A stretch of 64,000 bases of DNA from Ophiobolus disseminans (Eukaryota; Ascomycota; Dothideomycetes; Pleosporales; Phaeosphaeriaceae): assembly GCA_010093685.1 (NCBI GenBank), contig MU006239.1:650520-714519 (forward strand). The letters are read 5' to 3'. The notes below the pieces were generated by a model. It ran no database searches, was not told the origin of the DNA, and saw only the letters and a list, made by a program, of their open reading frames with translations. Positions within the stretch are counted from its first letter, which is position 1, and every line of letters starts with the position of its first letter. A program made the translations under genes and the position numbers. This document shows positions 53,943-64,000 of the stretch, one piece after another.

Positions 53943-56900
53943 CTAGTCTGGCTGAACAAGGGGTACCGGACATGGAGAGTCCTTGACAATAAGGTGATAA
54001 ATGTCCTTCAAGCCAAGCTGGCAAATAAAGTTCTCATGCTTCTGTCGAGGAAGCAACTTTGTAAAGCCGTCAGCAGGCATCTCAGCAGTAGGCCTCCATT
54101 CAACAGTGATTCTACCAGAGTCTACTTCCTGGCGAAGCCACATCTGATGGATATCAACATGACAAAGCTTTGTTTGGATGCGATCAGCGTCACCCTCAAC
54201 AAGGCGTACAGTCTGAGCATTGTCACACCAGAGAGCTTTCTTGGTATGAAGCGTGAAGCCGATGTTGCGGCAAAAGCGGTCCCAGTATTGAGACTCAACA
54301 CCAGCAGCAGAAAGTGCGTATAGTTCTGCCTCAGTGGTGGATCGAGTGACTGATCGAAGCACAGTGGCTTTCCAGTCAATAGGCATGCCATAGAGCATGA
54401 AGACGTATCCAGCAGATGATCGACGAGTCTCCACATCGTCTCCAAATGATGCATCAGAAGCACCAAAGAATGTTGGAGTAGTTGAATCGACCTTAGTGGC
54501 ATAGGTCTGTGTTGGCTCACCCCCTCGAGCACTGATAGCAAGGTACCTTGTACCATACAAGTATTGCCATACGTGCTTGACCTCCGAGAGGTGGATAGGT
54601 CCCGGATTCGTGAGAAACCGTGCAAGCAATGAGTGAGCGTGTGCGACGTCTGGTCGCGTCATGACCTCAATGTAGGCCAGGTTGCCTACAAGGCGTTGGT
54701 AGGTCTTGGTGTCCACAGGCTTTGAAATGCCATCAAAAGGTTAAAGCCTCAAAGTTGATGAGAAAGGCGTTGAAGGGTACTTGCCATCAGTACGAAGAAG
54801 ATCGAATTGTGTACAGACTTTGACAATGTATGAATCCTGTATAAGGTAGAGCTGGCGGGTTGAAAGCACGCGCTCAATTCGGATACCAAGGAACCATTTG
54901 ACGTCTCCTATCTGGCGTAGATTATAGAGCTTGATAAGCTGTTGCTCAAGCTTCTTGAACTCATTCTGGTAGTCCGGATGGTAAAGGATGATGATATCAT
55001 CCACGTAGAAGAATAGAATGACTCTCTCATTCATCCAGAGGCATGGAAAGCCTCGAACAGGGTGTAATCCAAGTTTCCGTAGTGATTCTTGGAAGTGAAT
55101 AGCCCATAGGCGAGGTGCTTCTTTCAGGCCATACAGGGCGCGAAGAAGACGGAGAGTTTGGCCGCATCTGTCCTGGAATCCGTCTGGAGTTCTCACATGG
55201 AGAGTACGATCCAGGGTAGCATTGAGGAAAGCGTTCGGCACATCATATTGCATAGCCTTCAGATTGAAAGCGCATGCAAGAGCCATGAGAGCTCGGAAAA
55301 GGCGAGCAGCAAGAGTGGCTGCGTAGGTATCGCCATACTGCTCTTGTAGGTCTCCACGGACAACGAGTCGGGCCTTGTGCTTGAGCAGATACCCATCCTC
55401 GTCAAACTTGTAGGTAAATACCCACATCAAGGGTACAGCATCATCAACGTATGAGACTGTGATGTCTGGCGTAGCAAATGTGCCCTTATTCCAGCAGTCG
55501 TTGAACTCAGTATGGGCAGCAGCCTTGAACTGCTTCCTATGTAGGTGCTGTTTGAGCTCCTTCCAGTGACGTGGTGGAGGAGGCAGGTCATCGCGATGGA
55601 TGCGAGTTGGATCATTTCCAGTCTTAGGTTGAGAGGCGTGTATGGCCTCATTCGATTGCTGAATTGTAACAGCAAAAGCAAAGTACTCGGAGAGATCAGG
55701 ACTGGCCGTAAAGTGCGCCTGGCGACGGCGTCTGCCAGTGATGATATTTTCCTGTGAGACATCTGGATCTCGTCGCTGTGGAGCATTGTTCTGTCGTCAG
55801 TCTGGTATATAGACCTCAGCGTCATCAGCGTCCTCGTTCCACCCCCCAGGTGTCCTCTGTGGAGTGTCTCTGAACGCAGAGGACTTATGTAGAAGTTGTT
55901 GTTCCACTAGGTCGGGAGATGGACTTGAAAATCGTTGTTCCGGGGTAGCAGTGCCTCGTACGGTAGGTGATGGAGAGAGGAGTTGACGAATAGGTTTCTG
56001 AGACACTATAATAGTGTCACTATCATAGTCCTTCTCTGAGACTTGAACTAGTGGTAAGACAGGCTGGGTTACTTCCTATCGCTGTCGTATAGGCTGTGCC
56101 ACGACAATAGTATCTCCATCGTATTCCTCCTCTAGAATGTGCGCAACCTCAACAATATGAGGCATCGCTAGTGCATTAGACGGCTTGTCCTTATAAAGCT
56201 CGTCAATGAAACGTACATCGCGTACGCGGATAACTCGATTTGCGGCAGGTAGCTATATTCGAAAGATATTTAAGGCATCGTATCCAAGGAGGAATCCTTC
56301 AAAGGTGCGTTCTTCGAGTTTGTCTCCTCTTGGCAAGTGCTTGTTAAGCACAAATCCACGGCTTCTAATAGCGTGGAGTCAAGAGAGGTCTGGGCGGACG
56401 CCAGTAACCATCTCATGTGGTGTACGCCAGTCGATAGATTTCGTAGGCGTGACGTTGAGCAGTCTGGCCGCTGTGCAGACTAACTTATTAGCTAAGGTCT
56501 TAGGTAGACCAGCATAGATTCGAAGAACTCTTGCGACTGTGACAATAAGAGCTCCAGCTCGTTCCGCACCCCCTAGCTGTGCAGGAGTGTCAGGAGATCT
56601 GACCTCAACCTTGATGCCAGCTGATTCGAGTTTCTCCTTTGCAGAGGAGCCTAAGTGAGCCTCAGCTCGTCCGTAGCTAACATCTCCGTCCATGAACACT
56701 ATGGCTACTTGGTAGCCATATACCCGCTCAATCTTGTTAATAAGTCGAGTAATAGCAGGAACCACAGTACTCTTGTGTCGATCCTGAAGAGTACATATCT
56801 CATGGAGCTTAGTGTACTTACATACAGCATGTAGTGCCCAGACATCTCTATTGTAGCATGACTCACCATGCTTTTGCAACTGGATAATGTCGACAATAAT

Positions 56901-58835
56901 GCGATAGAACGGGCGACAGGCTTTGTCTGCCCTAGGACGACGGCTGACGTCTTCCTTCATTTTACCCTGGATGCATGGAATGCATTCATCTGTCCATTAA
57001 TCACCATCACCATTAGTGCCCACCTTGAGACCAGTAGTTGAGTCTCCAAGGTGCTCGATAGCCTAGTAGCTTAGGTGGCCAAGCAGCTGATGGGCTCGCA
57101 TAGCAGTGACGGTTTGCGGTGCATTTGCATGGCTTGATTTGACAGCCATGCTGAGTAGCTCGTGACGAGGTGGGCGGTCTGCCTCCTCGGCGTCTAGTAG
57201 CCAATGGCCATGATGATAGGCAAGATTGGCGACAATATTAGAGATCTTCTCCTTGTACAGGATATTGCGTCCTGAGTCGAAATGGATGCCTAAGCGTCGG
57301 CATTGCCCAAGTGCAAAGAGGTTGGTAAGAAAGCCTGGAACATACGCTACTTGAGTAAGTAGGAGATCCTTCCTCACGTTTCCTCGATTAACATTGACTA
57401 ACACCTCCCCCTAGGCGACAACCTGGTGAGCAGCGGTGCCAGCAAAAACAACGTCAGTAGGTGACGCATCAGCAGTCTTGACCCAGTTGAAGTGGGTCGA
57501 ATTGCATATGTGAACATTAGAACCAGGATCCACAATCCATCTATCCAGGAGAGTACTGCCGGTTGGAGTGGCGATCTGAGCCATGTGAAACGCAGTATTT
57601 GCGTAGTAATCTCTGCTGTGATCGGAGTCATCAATCCGATCAGCATTTGGGCGTCGATCCTGGTGCGTTTCAGCCCGATCCTCGGGTGCTCCCGAACCTC
57701 CGGAACCTCCGGAAGCTGCGGAAGCTGCGGAAGCTTTGGCAATGTCAAACGTCCAACAAATGTTGTTGTCCTTGTAGAGCTTCTTGACCTTCTTCAAGAG
57801 CTCAGGATTCTTGAAAGCACGCAGAATCTTAGCCAATCCTATTTTGTGAGGCTTGTAGCCCTCTGGGCGACCCTTAGCCTCTGGATTCAGGATAAAGCAC
57901 CTTAATGCGTCATGATCTAAGCCACACACGCACTTCTCTTGTCGCTTCGGCTTATCCGCCTGGGTGATATCCAGGGTATCCTGGGTGGCGTCTTGGGCCG
58001 CAAAGCTCCCAAGAGCGCTAGTCTGAACGCGTTTGGTGGAAATCCATCGGCGGTATCGGTTGATCAAACCTTCGAGTGTTGGAGGATCCTTAGCGTCCTC
58101 CTCACAACTAATCAGAAGAGCAAAATGCTGGCCTGACCAGTCCGTGTCTCCATGCGCTTGGACTGCTTTGATGAAGGCCTACTGTGGGCGAGTCCCCTTC
58201 ATTTCTGCTATGTCCTCTGCCTTGCAGAGTGACGCAATGCGGGAATATTCGTCCAACCAGGTGCTGATGCTCTGGTTCTTCCGCTTCTGCTGTACATCGG
58301 TGTACATCGTGGAAAGTTCCAGGACTTGCTGTTGATTCGTGATCTTAAAGTGATCCTGGAGAGTCTTGAGCCGTAATCGAACGTCGAGTTCCAGCTCAGT
58401 GATAAGATGCAGCTTTGAACGAGCTACAGTTCTCATAATCTCAAGGTTGACCTCGCTAATAGCCTTGAGAGTTGCCCTTTAGGCGTTTGTCTTGATCTCC
58501 CACTTCCTCCACGCGCCTTCTGTGGCTTCATCTGAAGGCTCATCGTCGATTGTTGGAGGTTGTTTCTCTGTGAGAGGGTTGCAGTAATCCCACACGCCCT
58601 TGACGGTGGCGAACTGCTTCTTCATCGAGTACCAGAGCTTCCAATCGCTCTGTTTCTCGAGAATGATCGATGCGCGAGTGACGATGTGATCGTCAAGCGT
58701 GCTTGAGGATGCTATAATGGCTAAAGAGCTGCCTTGCAAGTCGGCAGAGAAAAGAGGTTTGAACCTTGGTTGAATATGAGAAATAATCTCAAAAGGTGGC
58801 GTGATGCGATGGCAACAACGCGCAAACTGATCCAC
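53943..58835 (-). pseudogene. Copia-2 gag-pol polyprotein, about ten stops
   Basis: One frame runs unbroken by indels from about 58835 to TAG 53943. It contains gag with a central domain (about 58000-58800), a zinc-knuckle-like CVCGLDHDALRC (about 57920), protease DPGSNVHI (about 57530, intact active site), integrase (about 56400-57000), reverse transcriptase with an intact YVDD (about 55000) and RNase H (about 53980-54450). About ten TAG/TAA follow KTNA, RPQ, QVVA, LSY, GDGD, DLS, FRI, IRQR, YIPD and TLRL. It has fewer lesions than Copia-1, and the catalytic boxes are preserved. No clear ATG starts the frame (58835 is GTG). Confidence 0.9.
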
Positions 58836-58920
58836 TTAATCAACGTATACAACAACGTGAAGTGTGATCAAAACAAGTGAACAATCTTAATTGAGTATCG
58901 CAACGTAATGCGGGGATACC

Positions 58921-58931
58921 GGGCTCATAAC
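58921..58931 (-). other. Copia-2 primer-binding site
   Basis: GGGCTCATAAC on the plus strand is GTTATGAGCCC in the element's direction, complementary to the initiator tRNA-Met anticodon arm, as in Copia-1. Confidence 0.85.
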
Positions 58932-59092
58932 TGTCAGATGTAGGTGACAGCAAAAAGAGGAAGAAGGTTGTTGTATTGAAAGAGCTACGGAGAGCGATTA
59001 TATACACAACCAAGATGAGTAAGCAAGTGACTAAGAGTCACGTGGAGATACAGTCCACAGTGTACCATGTGAACTGAGGTGCCAGGCTGACA
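58932..59092 (-). repeat. Copia-2 LTR (5' LTR, right)
   Basis: 161 bp, identical to the left copy; contains TATATACACAACC, a likely TATA region. Confidence 0.95.
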
Positions 59093-60166
59093 TGAGACAT
59101 CTAGCCGAGGTCAAGATGCAGCTCACCAAGATAAACGAGCTAAATGACAATACCGCTGCTCCAGACTTGAGCAACTTCATCGACACAGAACTTCCACTGA
59201 CCGACTTCCAGTTCGAGGAAGGGATGCATGAGGCAAAGAACCTACAGAAACGGACATGGGCCACTTATTATGGTAGGAGTGTCTGGATAGAGTGGAAGGA
59301 CATTCCGGAGGGCAGTGCTATACGCCCCGATGACGCGCAGATCCTGTGGCGGATCCGCCTTTTGACGGATCTCCTACGCTCGGTGAAGCCAGATAGCTTC
59401 AGAGCAGCACTATGTCTTGGGTATATCAAGACTGCAGACGCAGATGGTGCGACTCGCTTTGGTGTTGTATTTGAAGGACCATCCCCTACACAGTCCAAGA
59501 TCGCTACTCTGCGAGAGTTGCTTAGTCAAACCCCGAAACCCTCACTCAGCGCACGTGTGGTGCTGTGTGCAGTGCTGGCACGTTGCGTACACAGCCTTCA
59601 TGCGGTGAACTGGCTGCATAAGGCGTTGCAAGCGGACAACATTATCTTCTTCTCCTCATCTGGATCGTTGGATCTCGACGCGCCGTTCGTCTCTGGATTC
59701 GACCTTTCTCGTCCAAGCAACATGGACCAATGGACCGAGAAACCCGGATTCGAACCTGCCAAAGACATTTACCGTCATCCGAACGCACAATCTAGCCAGA
59801 CAGACGGGAGCTATCGCAAATTGTACATCTACAGCCTAGGTATTGTGATGACCGAAATTGCACGCTAGAAGCCTATCGAGAACGTAGTAGGACTAGAGAA
59901 CCTCCCGGAGGCTAAGCCGTTGACGCTTCTAGGAATACTGTACAGCCCCGGCTTCTGCAGAAACCGTTCACGAGAAACGCAACAGATGCCGACTCTTGCT
60001 TGCAGCATATTGCCTCTGCATGTGGCGATTCGCTACGCGACATTGTTGAGCGCTGCCTAGAAATGAATACTAAGTCCAAGCCTGAGTCCGATACCCTGTG
60101 GGGCTACAAAAAGCTACCGAACTGGATCTTGTGAAGAAGTTGGAGCACATTACTGAAGCAATATGA

Positions 60167-60704
60167 TTTCCGCGACGAATTCTTTGGTTAGCGCTGTCGT
60201 TTTCATAGTGGATATTGCAATACACAGTTAGCAATGCCCACTATAGTCCAGCATTCGTTTTCGAGTAATTTTGTGTGTTGTGAGGGATCCTATTCAGCAG
60301 CGAATCACCACAGGCCTACCCCTCGGCATTGGAACTACGATTAGTTGGTCTGCAGTGGCCCGTGCTTAGCATGGATCCTGGGTCGGCCTTCTAAGAATTC
60401 CTCTCCCGAGGTGGTATTTTCTAACACATATTATGTGCTTCCGCAGCCAGCTCTCTATTGGGTGTAGATCATGCGTTGACACAAATGAAGCTGACGTAGA
60501 CGTGGCGATCCGTCGACGACGAGATCTAGCTGCACACTAAGATGCCCCCTCCAGTGGAGGCGGCAGCACAGCCCACCAGCTAAAGGTTGGGGACTGGGCC
60601 GTCCTGCATGCGCACCACATGCGCTGCCTGCTAACACTACCAGCACCGAAGCCTCGTGCGAAACGATTGTTCGTATTCATGTGTTCATGCTTCTTACTAG
60701 GTTA
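60167..60704. other. Spacer, no gene seen
   Basis: Follows the HeLo-kinase relic. A short minus frame (60455-60646) has no motif. GGGGACTGGGCCGTCC-type GC-rich sequence occurs near 60590. Confidence 0.4.
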
Positions 60705-61068
60705 CTCTCCTTCCTACAAACTTCGCCGCCATCCATACCAAACATAGCCGATCCAAATCTGTCGCCAACCATCTGACGCATTTCTACAATTGGTAGGAGC
60801 CATGTTCTTGTTCAAGACGAGAGATACAGAGGAAAAGGAGTACAAGCTAGGGAGAGAATACTTTGATTAGGAGAAGTATGCGGAGGTAGAGCAGCTATAG
60901 CAACAGTTAGCCTAGCAGCGGGAGAAGGTGCTAGGCGCCAAAGACATTAACACGCTTGCAAGTAAACTCTAGCTAGCACGCACGCTTTACAAGCAGTAGA
61001 AGTATATAGAGGCAGAGCAGCTATTGCAATAGTTAGTGCAGTAGCAGGAGAAGGTGCTTAGCCTAGGT
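60705..61068 (+). pseudogene. TPR fragment, copy B, heavily TAG-mutated
   Basis: Inverted copy of 52206-52595. It keeps the frame FKTRDTEEKEYKLGREYF but has about eight in-frame TAG where copy A has CAG or TGG (for example EYFD-EKY, EQL-QQLA-QREK). It ends at CTTAGCCTAGGTTA, where the TIR element begins. Copy A has only one such stop. Confidence 0.75.
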
Positions 61069-61834
61069 TAGGCTGGTAAATGGGTTCGGGGTACCCACCG
61101 CTGGGTATAGGTTGGGTAGGGGTCGCACGGATTTTGGGTTGAGGCTGGGGTTGGGTCGCACGGGCTATGGGTAGAGGTTGGGTAGGGTTATTTTAGGCTG
61201 GGTATAGGTTGGGATAGGGTCGCACGGACGATGGGCTGGGGTTAGGTTAGGGGTACCCAGCTGGGTTGTGTAACGAGGTTGCAAACACCTTATTCTATGG
61301 CTTTGCCTCCACTTGCCTCCACATTGTCCCTGTATCGGGTCCGCTTCAACCCCGCTTTGCATCCGGCCCGACTCCGGATCCTCCGGATCCTACGAGGAAG
61401 GGTGCATGTTTCATCAGGTGTATTTAGTCAAGCTAGTCCTGTAGATAGCTTAGTAGTTTTTTTATATCCTAGGGTTCAAGGCCTATCGGCGTTGTTAGAT
61501 AATCTAAGGTTTCTGAGCCTCCACGCACTTCCATATGCCTCTAAGTTGATTCACACCGCATTTGGATATCTTTGATCTTGCCTGCGCTGTTACAGGTTAA
61601 GTGCTGTTGAATTCAGTGTGGGGTTTGTGCACTAGGTTATCACGTCTTTTTATCACACCTTAGCCTACAGCATTACATGAACGTAACAAAATTTTAAAAC
61701 AATTAATATTTATGCACGCGCACCACGTCTACTTAATTGCTTATTTGTCTTGAGTCGTTCATTAAATAGTGTTAGCCTAATCTATTTTCAAACTAGAAGC
61801 TGCCGATACGAGGGTGTTGAGTCCCCGTGTTCAT

Positions 61835-61890
61835 CCCTATCCTTGTCCCTATTCTTGTCCCTATCCTTGTCCCTATCCTTGTCCTTATCT
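61835..61890 (+). repeat. 12-bp minisatellite CCCTATCCTTGT
   Basis: About four and a half units of CCCTATCCTTGT (one with ATTCTTGT) in a pure pyrimidine-rich run. Confidence 0.85.
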
Positions 61891-61913
61891 TAAGAACTCT
61901 ACAAATGAAAAGT

Positions 61914-62113
61914 TGTTAGATTTAATAAGGTATTAGAACCTAATAATAGATAAGATGAATTGATGATAATGTTGTTGTATTCTCGTGTTCTCCCGGGTTA
62001 AGTGCGGGGTTTGACTAGGTGTCAGATCTAGTACTAGTGTGCTAAGGCACTTGTGCCAGCCCCTTTTGTTTCTTTTAGTGTTGGTAGCCTCACAGCACCC
62101 CTAATATCTAATA
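61914..62113 (+). repeat. Solo LTR with target duplication AAAGT (200 bp)
   Basis: Begins TGTTAGATTTAATAAGG and ends ATATCTAATA, with short inverted termini TGTTAGAT/ATCTAA. It is flanked by AAAGT on both sides (61909-61913, 62114-62118). A reverse-oriented relative is at 62713-62909. Confidence 0.85.
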
Positions 62114-62302
62114 AAAGTAGACTAATACATAACCTAACTGTAACCCAGTCCGTGCGACCTAACCCTAACTACAGGTTAGTGCGACTACAACCTAACCTAT
62201 ACCCATACTAGCGCAAAAAATATAGGTTAGGGTTAGGTCATAGTTGGGTCATCACGTGACTGAACGCAACCCTAACCTAACCTATACCTATTTACCAGCC
62301 TA

Positions 62303-62712
62303 GTGCTGAGCTTAGGGTTAATCTTAGTAGTGGTCTTTCTCGTGTTATATCACGGCACAAACTTGCTCGTCTCTTAGCTTTTAGCTTACCTTGTTGTCTT
62401 TCCCGCTATACACTATGTTTCTTAGTTGCTAGACTTTTTTACCTTGTATTTCCACTCTCACTATAGGACTACAGTATAATTCTAGCATGAACAGCGCGCG
62501 CGCTTCGCGGCCTACAGTTAGGCTAAAAGTAAGCACACCCGTAGTTATGGTAGCAGGCTAAAGGTCGGAAAAGGCGCACTCTTAATGGCGTTAGCAGGCT
62601 GGAAGACCAGTTCGTATTCCTAAGCAATAGCGTACGCTAGGGCTAGCTAATCATGGTCGCACTTTTGCAAATTAGTATTGCCTAAGACACGGCGTAAGGC
62701 TCTGCAGAAGCT
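62303..62712. other. No gene seen
   Basis: AT-rich spacer between the TIR element and the reverse solo LTR, with a GCGCGCGCTTCGCGG palindromic stretch near 62495. Confidence 0.4.
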
Positions 62713-62909
62713 TGTTAGATATCAGGGGTGCTGTGAGGCTACTAACACTAAAAGAAACAGGAGGAGCCGGCACAAGCGCCTTGGCACACTAGTACTAGAT
62801 CTGACACCTAGTTAAACTCCGCACTTAACTAGGGAGAACACTAGAATACAATATTATTATCAATTCATCACATCTATCATTAGGTTCTAATACCTTATTA
62901 AATCTAACA
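62713..62909 (-). repeat. Reverse-oriented solo LTR of the same family
   Basis: The complement matches 61914-62113 almost throughout (TGCTGTGAGGCTACTAACAC, CTTGGCACACTAGTACTAG). Its ends are TGTTAGAT and ATCTAACA. The flanking 5-mers (AAGCT, ATTAA) do not match. Confidence 0.8.
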
Positions 62910-63134
62910 ATTAAGAGTCTTACTGCCTTTACCTGTGATAGTGTCAGATACAAGGTACTTTTAGGCATAAAGCCCAGGGCCTATTAGAAGTGAATGCGCT
63001 CATGCAGATACCCCTCCTTAGAAAAACCAGAACCTGAGAACACAGTGTGGTGCAACACGACACGGAACACGACAATCACGATTATTAATACTATTAAATA
63101 TCATCACAATTAATACACTATTCAATCTAACAGA

Positions 63135-63321
63135 TGGGTTAGACCTATGCAGGACCTAATAGTGGGTTTGAGAGCGGCGCAGTTACGCCTTACATGTCTT
63201 TATGCTGTATAAATATTAACTACGCAAGTTAAACACCGTTGATTCAACTTGTGCCTGCCTTTTGGCCGGGGCTGGTGCATGTAGTCGTGCCTATTTCCTT
63301 TTTAAGGTTTAACCCCTTACA
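63135..63321 (+). repeat. Direct repeat A, LTR-like (187 bp)
   Basis: Runs from TGGGTTAGACC to CCCCTTACA; copy B at 63461-63647 is the same length, about 93% identical, with mostly C/T and G/A differences. TATAAATAT lies near 63210. The ends TG..CA fit an LTR. No matching target duplication is seen. Confidence 0.7.
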
Positions 63322-63460
63322 TTTTGAATCAACACCCCAAGGTCTAAAGTTCGATTCTGGCTCTGGCCAGTCGCTTTGGCTTACACCGTCGAGAGACTTG
63401 TAGGGGCAAGCAGTATTTTCACGTACCCTGCTAGCGCGAGCTAAGTGAGGGGTAATGTGA

Positions 63461-63647
63461 TGGGTTAGACCCATGCAGGACCCACTAGTGGGTTTAAGAG
63501 CGGCGCAGTCACGCCTCACATATCTTCATGCTGTATAAATATCGACTACGCAAGTTGAACACCGTTGATTCAACTTGTGCCTGCCTTTTGGCCGGGGCTA
63601 GTGCATGTAGTCGTGCCTATTTCCTTTTTAAGGTTCAACCCCTTACA
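63461..63647 (+). repeat. Direct repeat B, LTR-like (187 bp)
   Basis: Second copy, 139 bp after copy A and 78 bp before the Copia-3 gag start. It could be the 5' LTR of that element, with copy A a remnant of another insertion, or A and B could be the LTRs of a small TRIM. The spacer contains TTCGATTCTGGCTCTGG, which resembles a tRNA T-arm. Confidence 0.65.
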
Positions 63648-63725
63648 TTACCAAAGCTACTACTAAAGCTACTACTAAGGCTACCTACTAAGGCTACCTA
63701 ATAAAAGCTATTCAATAACTACACT

Positions 63726-64000
63726 ATGTCGCTTATTAACCTACGCGATGCAACTATTATCCTTAGCAACTAGTATAACTAGACTACTTGGCTTACTTAA
63801 GTCAAAGCGCGCTGCGCTGCCTACAACATCTAGAACAATGTAAAGAAAGAAGAACTAGTCCTATTCCTGATTAAGCTAGTTATGCTAGACCTGCCTAAAC
63901 TATCCTAGTACAGCGCTGCAGCTAGAATCCAGGAGGCAACACGCCTATCTATGCTATCAATCTAAGGCTAGAAAGCCTACAAGGAGGATATAGACTACTA
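63726..64000 (+). pseudogene. Copia-3 gag, 5' part, cut by the window end
   Basis: From ATG 63726 (MSLINLRDATIILSN) the frame encodes what looks like a fungal Copia gag N-terminus (TTWLT, VKARCAAYNI, RIQEATRLSML, KAYKEDIDY). Seven stops (five TAG, two TAA) fall in about 91 codons, with neighbouring G-to-A changes. No frameshift is visible. The gene continues beyond 64000. Confidence 0.7.

Larger units (their letters stand above)
53695..59092 (-). mobile_element. Complete Copia LTR retrotransposon (Copia-2)
   Basis: This 5398-bp element is bounded by 161-bp LTRs identical at every base and by a perfect 5-bp duplication TGAGA (53690-53694, 59093-59097). LTRs run TGTCAGATGTAGG to GGCTGACA. The primer-binding site (reverse GGGCTCATAAC, 58921-58931) touches the right LTR, and a purine tract (complement of CACCCCCTGAGG, 53856) lies inside the left LTR, so the element reads on the minus strand. 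It is inserted in the HeLo-kinase gene. Confidence 0.96.
52871..60166 (+). pseudogene. HeLo-domain/pseudokinase protein split by Copia-2
   Basis: A fungal signalling protein of the HeLo (HET-s-like cell-death domain) plus kinase-like type. Exon 1 (52871-52952, MGDPLSVLGAAVGVTSLIIQL) joins via a 45-nt intron (52953-52997) to GYKLYNEATNLP and EQQRFLNFALEAGLL. A deletion then drops some HeLo residues and shifts frame before the block from 53110 (KNLRTIVVEPRRLVW, LNSFLITLLDSSQ). Copia-2 follows SYLR at 53694; 59098 onward continues HLAEVKMQL in the same frame. The kinase-like part shows RCVHSLHAVNWLHKALQADNIIFF (about 59585), where the catalytic Asp of HxD is replaced, and FVSGFDLSRP in place of DFG. 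TAG at 59866 follows TEIAR; remnants run to TGA 60164. Confidence 0.88.
61071..62300. mobile_element. Candidate 1.23-kb TIR element with G-rich, telomere-like ends
   Basis: The left end GGCTGGTAAATGGGTTCGGG and the right end (complement GGCTGGTAAATAGGTATAGG) are inverted, with TA on each outer side (61069-61070, 62301-62302). Both subterminal regions repeat GGGTATAGGTTGGG and GTCGCACGG words in opposite orientation. Degenerate TTAGGG-like runs (GGTTAGGGTTAGG near 62225) occur on the right. It has no transposase, so it is non-autonomous. A solo LTR is nested inside. Confidence 0.55.

Noticed and set aside
62130..62300. Interstitial telomere array
   Set aside because: TTAGGG-like words are few, irregular and mixed with GTATAGGTT and GTCGCACGG; they belong to a mirrored TIR structure and not to a tandem telomere tract.
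63340..63370. tRNA gene at the T-arm-like TTCGATTCTGG
   Set aside because: No complementary T-stem, no acceptor stem and no upstream D-arm could be drawn; probably a primer-related or decayed tRNA fragment.

Overview
The window reads as nuclear DNA of a filamentous ascomycete (Pezizomycotina; Dothideomycetes/Pleosporales is my guess from gene style, not proof). Signs are 45-79 nt GT..AG introns with CTGAC/CTAAT-type branch sites, fungal-only families (HET/NB-ARC, HeLo-kinase, 2EXR, PD-(D/E)XK-like), and the mark of RIP (repeat-induced point mutation, CpA to TpA). It is a transposon-rich accessory region with few intact host genes. Dead elements often keep one frame from end to end but carry many TAG and a few TAA codons where Trp or Gln is expected.

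Layout. 1-2.8 kb: a pogo-type DNA transposon (656-2769) with TIRs and TA target duplication. 3.2-11.8 kb: two inverted ~0.7-kb copies of a unit encoding a small secreted 10-cysteine protein, flanking a complete but mutated Copia (3929-9456) and solo LTRs. 11.8-16.5 kb: acidic coding remnants, hAT-1 (12164-15505) and a solo LTR. 16.8-21.2 kb: a HET/NB-ARC relic, a coiled-coil gene split by a 392-bp TRIM-like element (18589-18980), and an Hsp70-like pseudogene. 24.9 kb: a small intact gene. 26.2-31.6 kb: helicase, pogo and SUMO relics. 34-35.1 kb: an FtsJ-like methyltransferase gene that looks intact. 39-44.3 kb: Zn2Cys6-like, F-box-like, PD-(D/E)XK-like and 2EXR genes, mostly damaged. 44.5-49.1 kb: hAT-2 next to a second pogo transposase. 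49.3-51.8 kb: an NB-ARC/TPR gene with an assembly gap inside its TPR array. 52.2-61.1 kb: a HeLo-pseudokinase gene split by a second full Copia (53695-59092), bracketed by inverted TPR fragments. 61-64 kb: nested solo LTRs, a G-rich TIR element, a pair of direct repeats, and the start of a third Copia gag.

How it fits together. Three gene remains of the kind used in fungal self/non-self recognition (HET/NB-ARC, HeLo-kinase, NB-ARC/TPR) lie among elements that broke them. For two insertions (the TRIM in the coiled-coil gene and the Copia in the HeLo gene), removing the element plus one 5-bp target duplication restores the host frame exactly, so insertion and gene are both well supported. The most unusual signals are the TRIM/Copia pair sharing primer-binding site, polypurine tract and LTR start; a Copia with identical LTRs but about 27 premature stops; the inverted cysteine-rich secreted protein pair; and the NB-ARC/TPR gene whose Walker A region is replaced by an RS/Q-rich leader. 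All calls come from reading the sequence; no database search was run.
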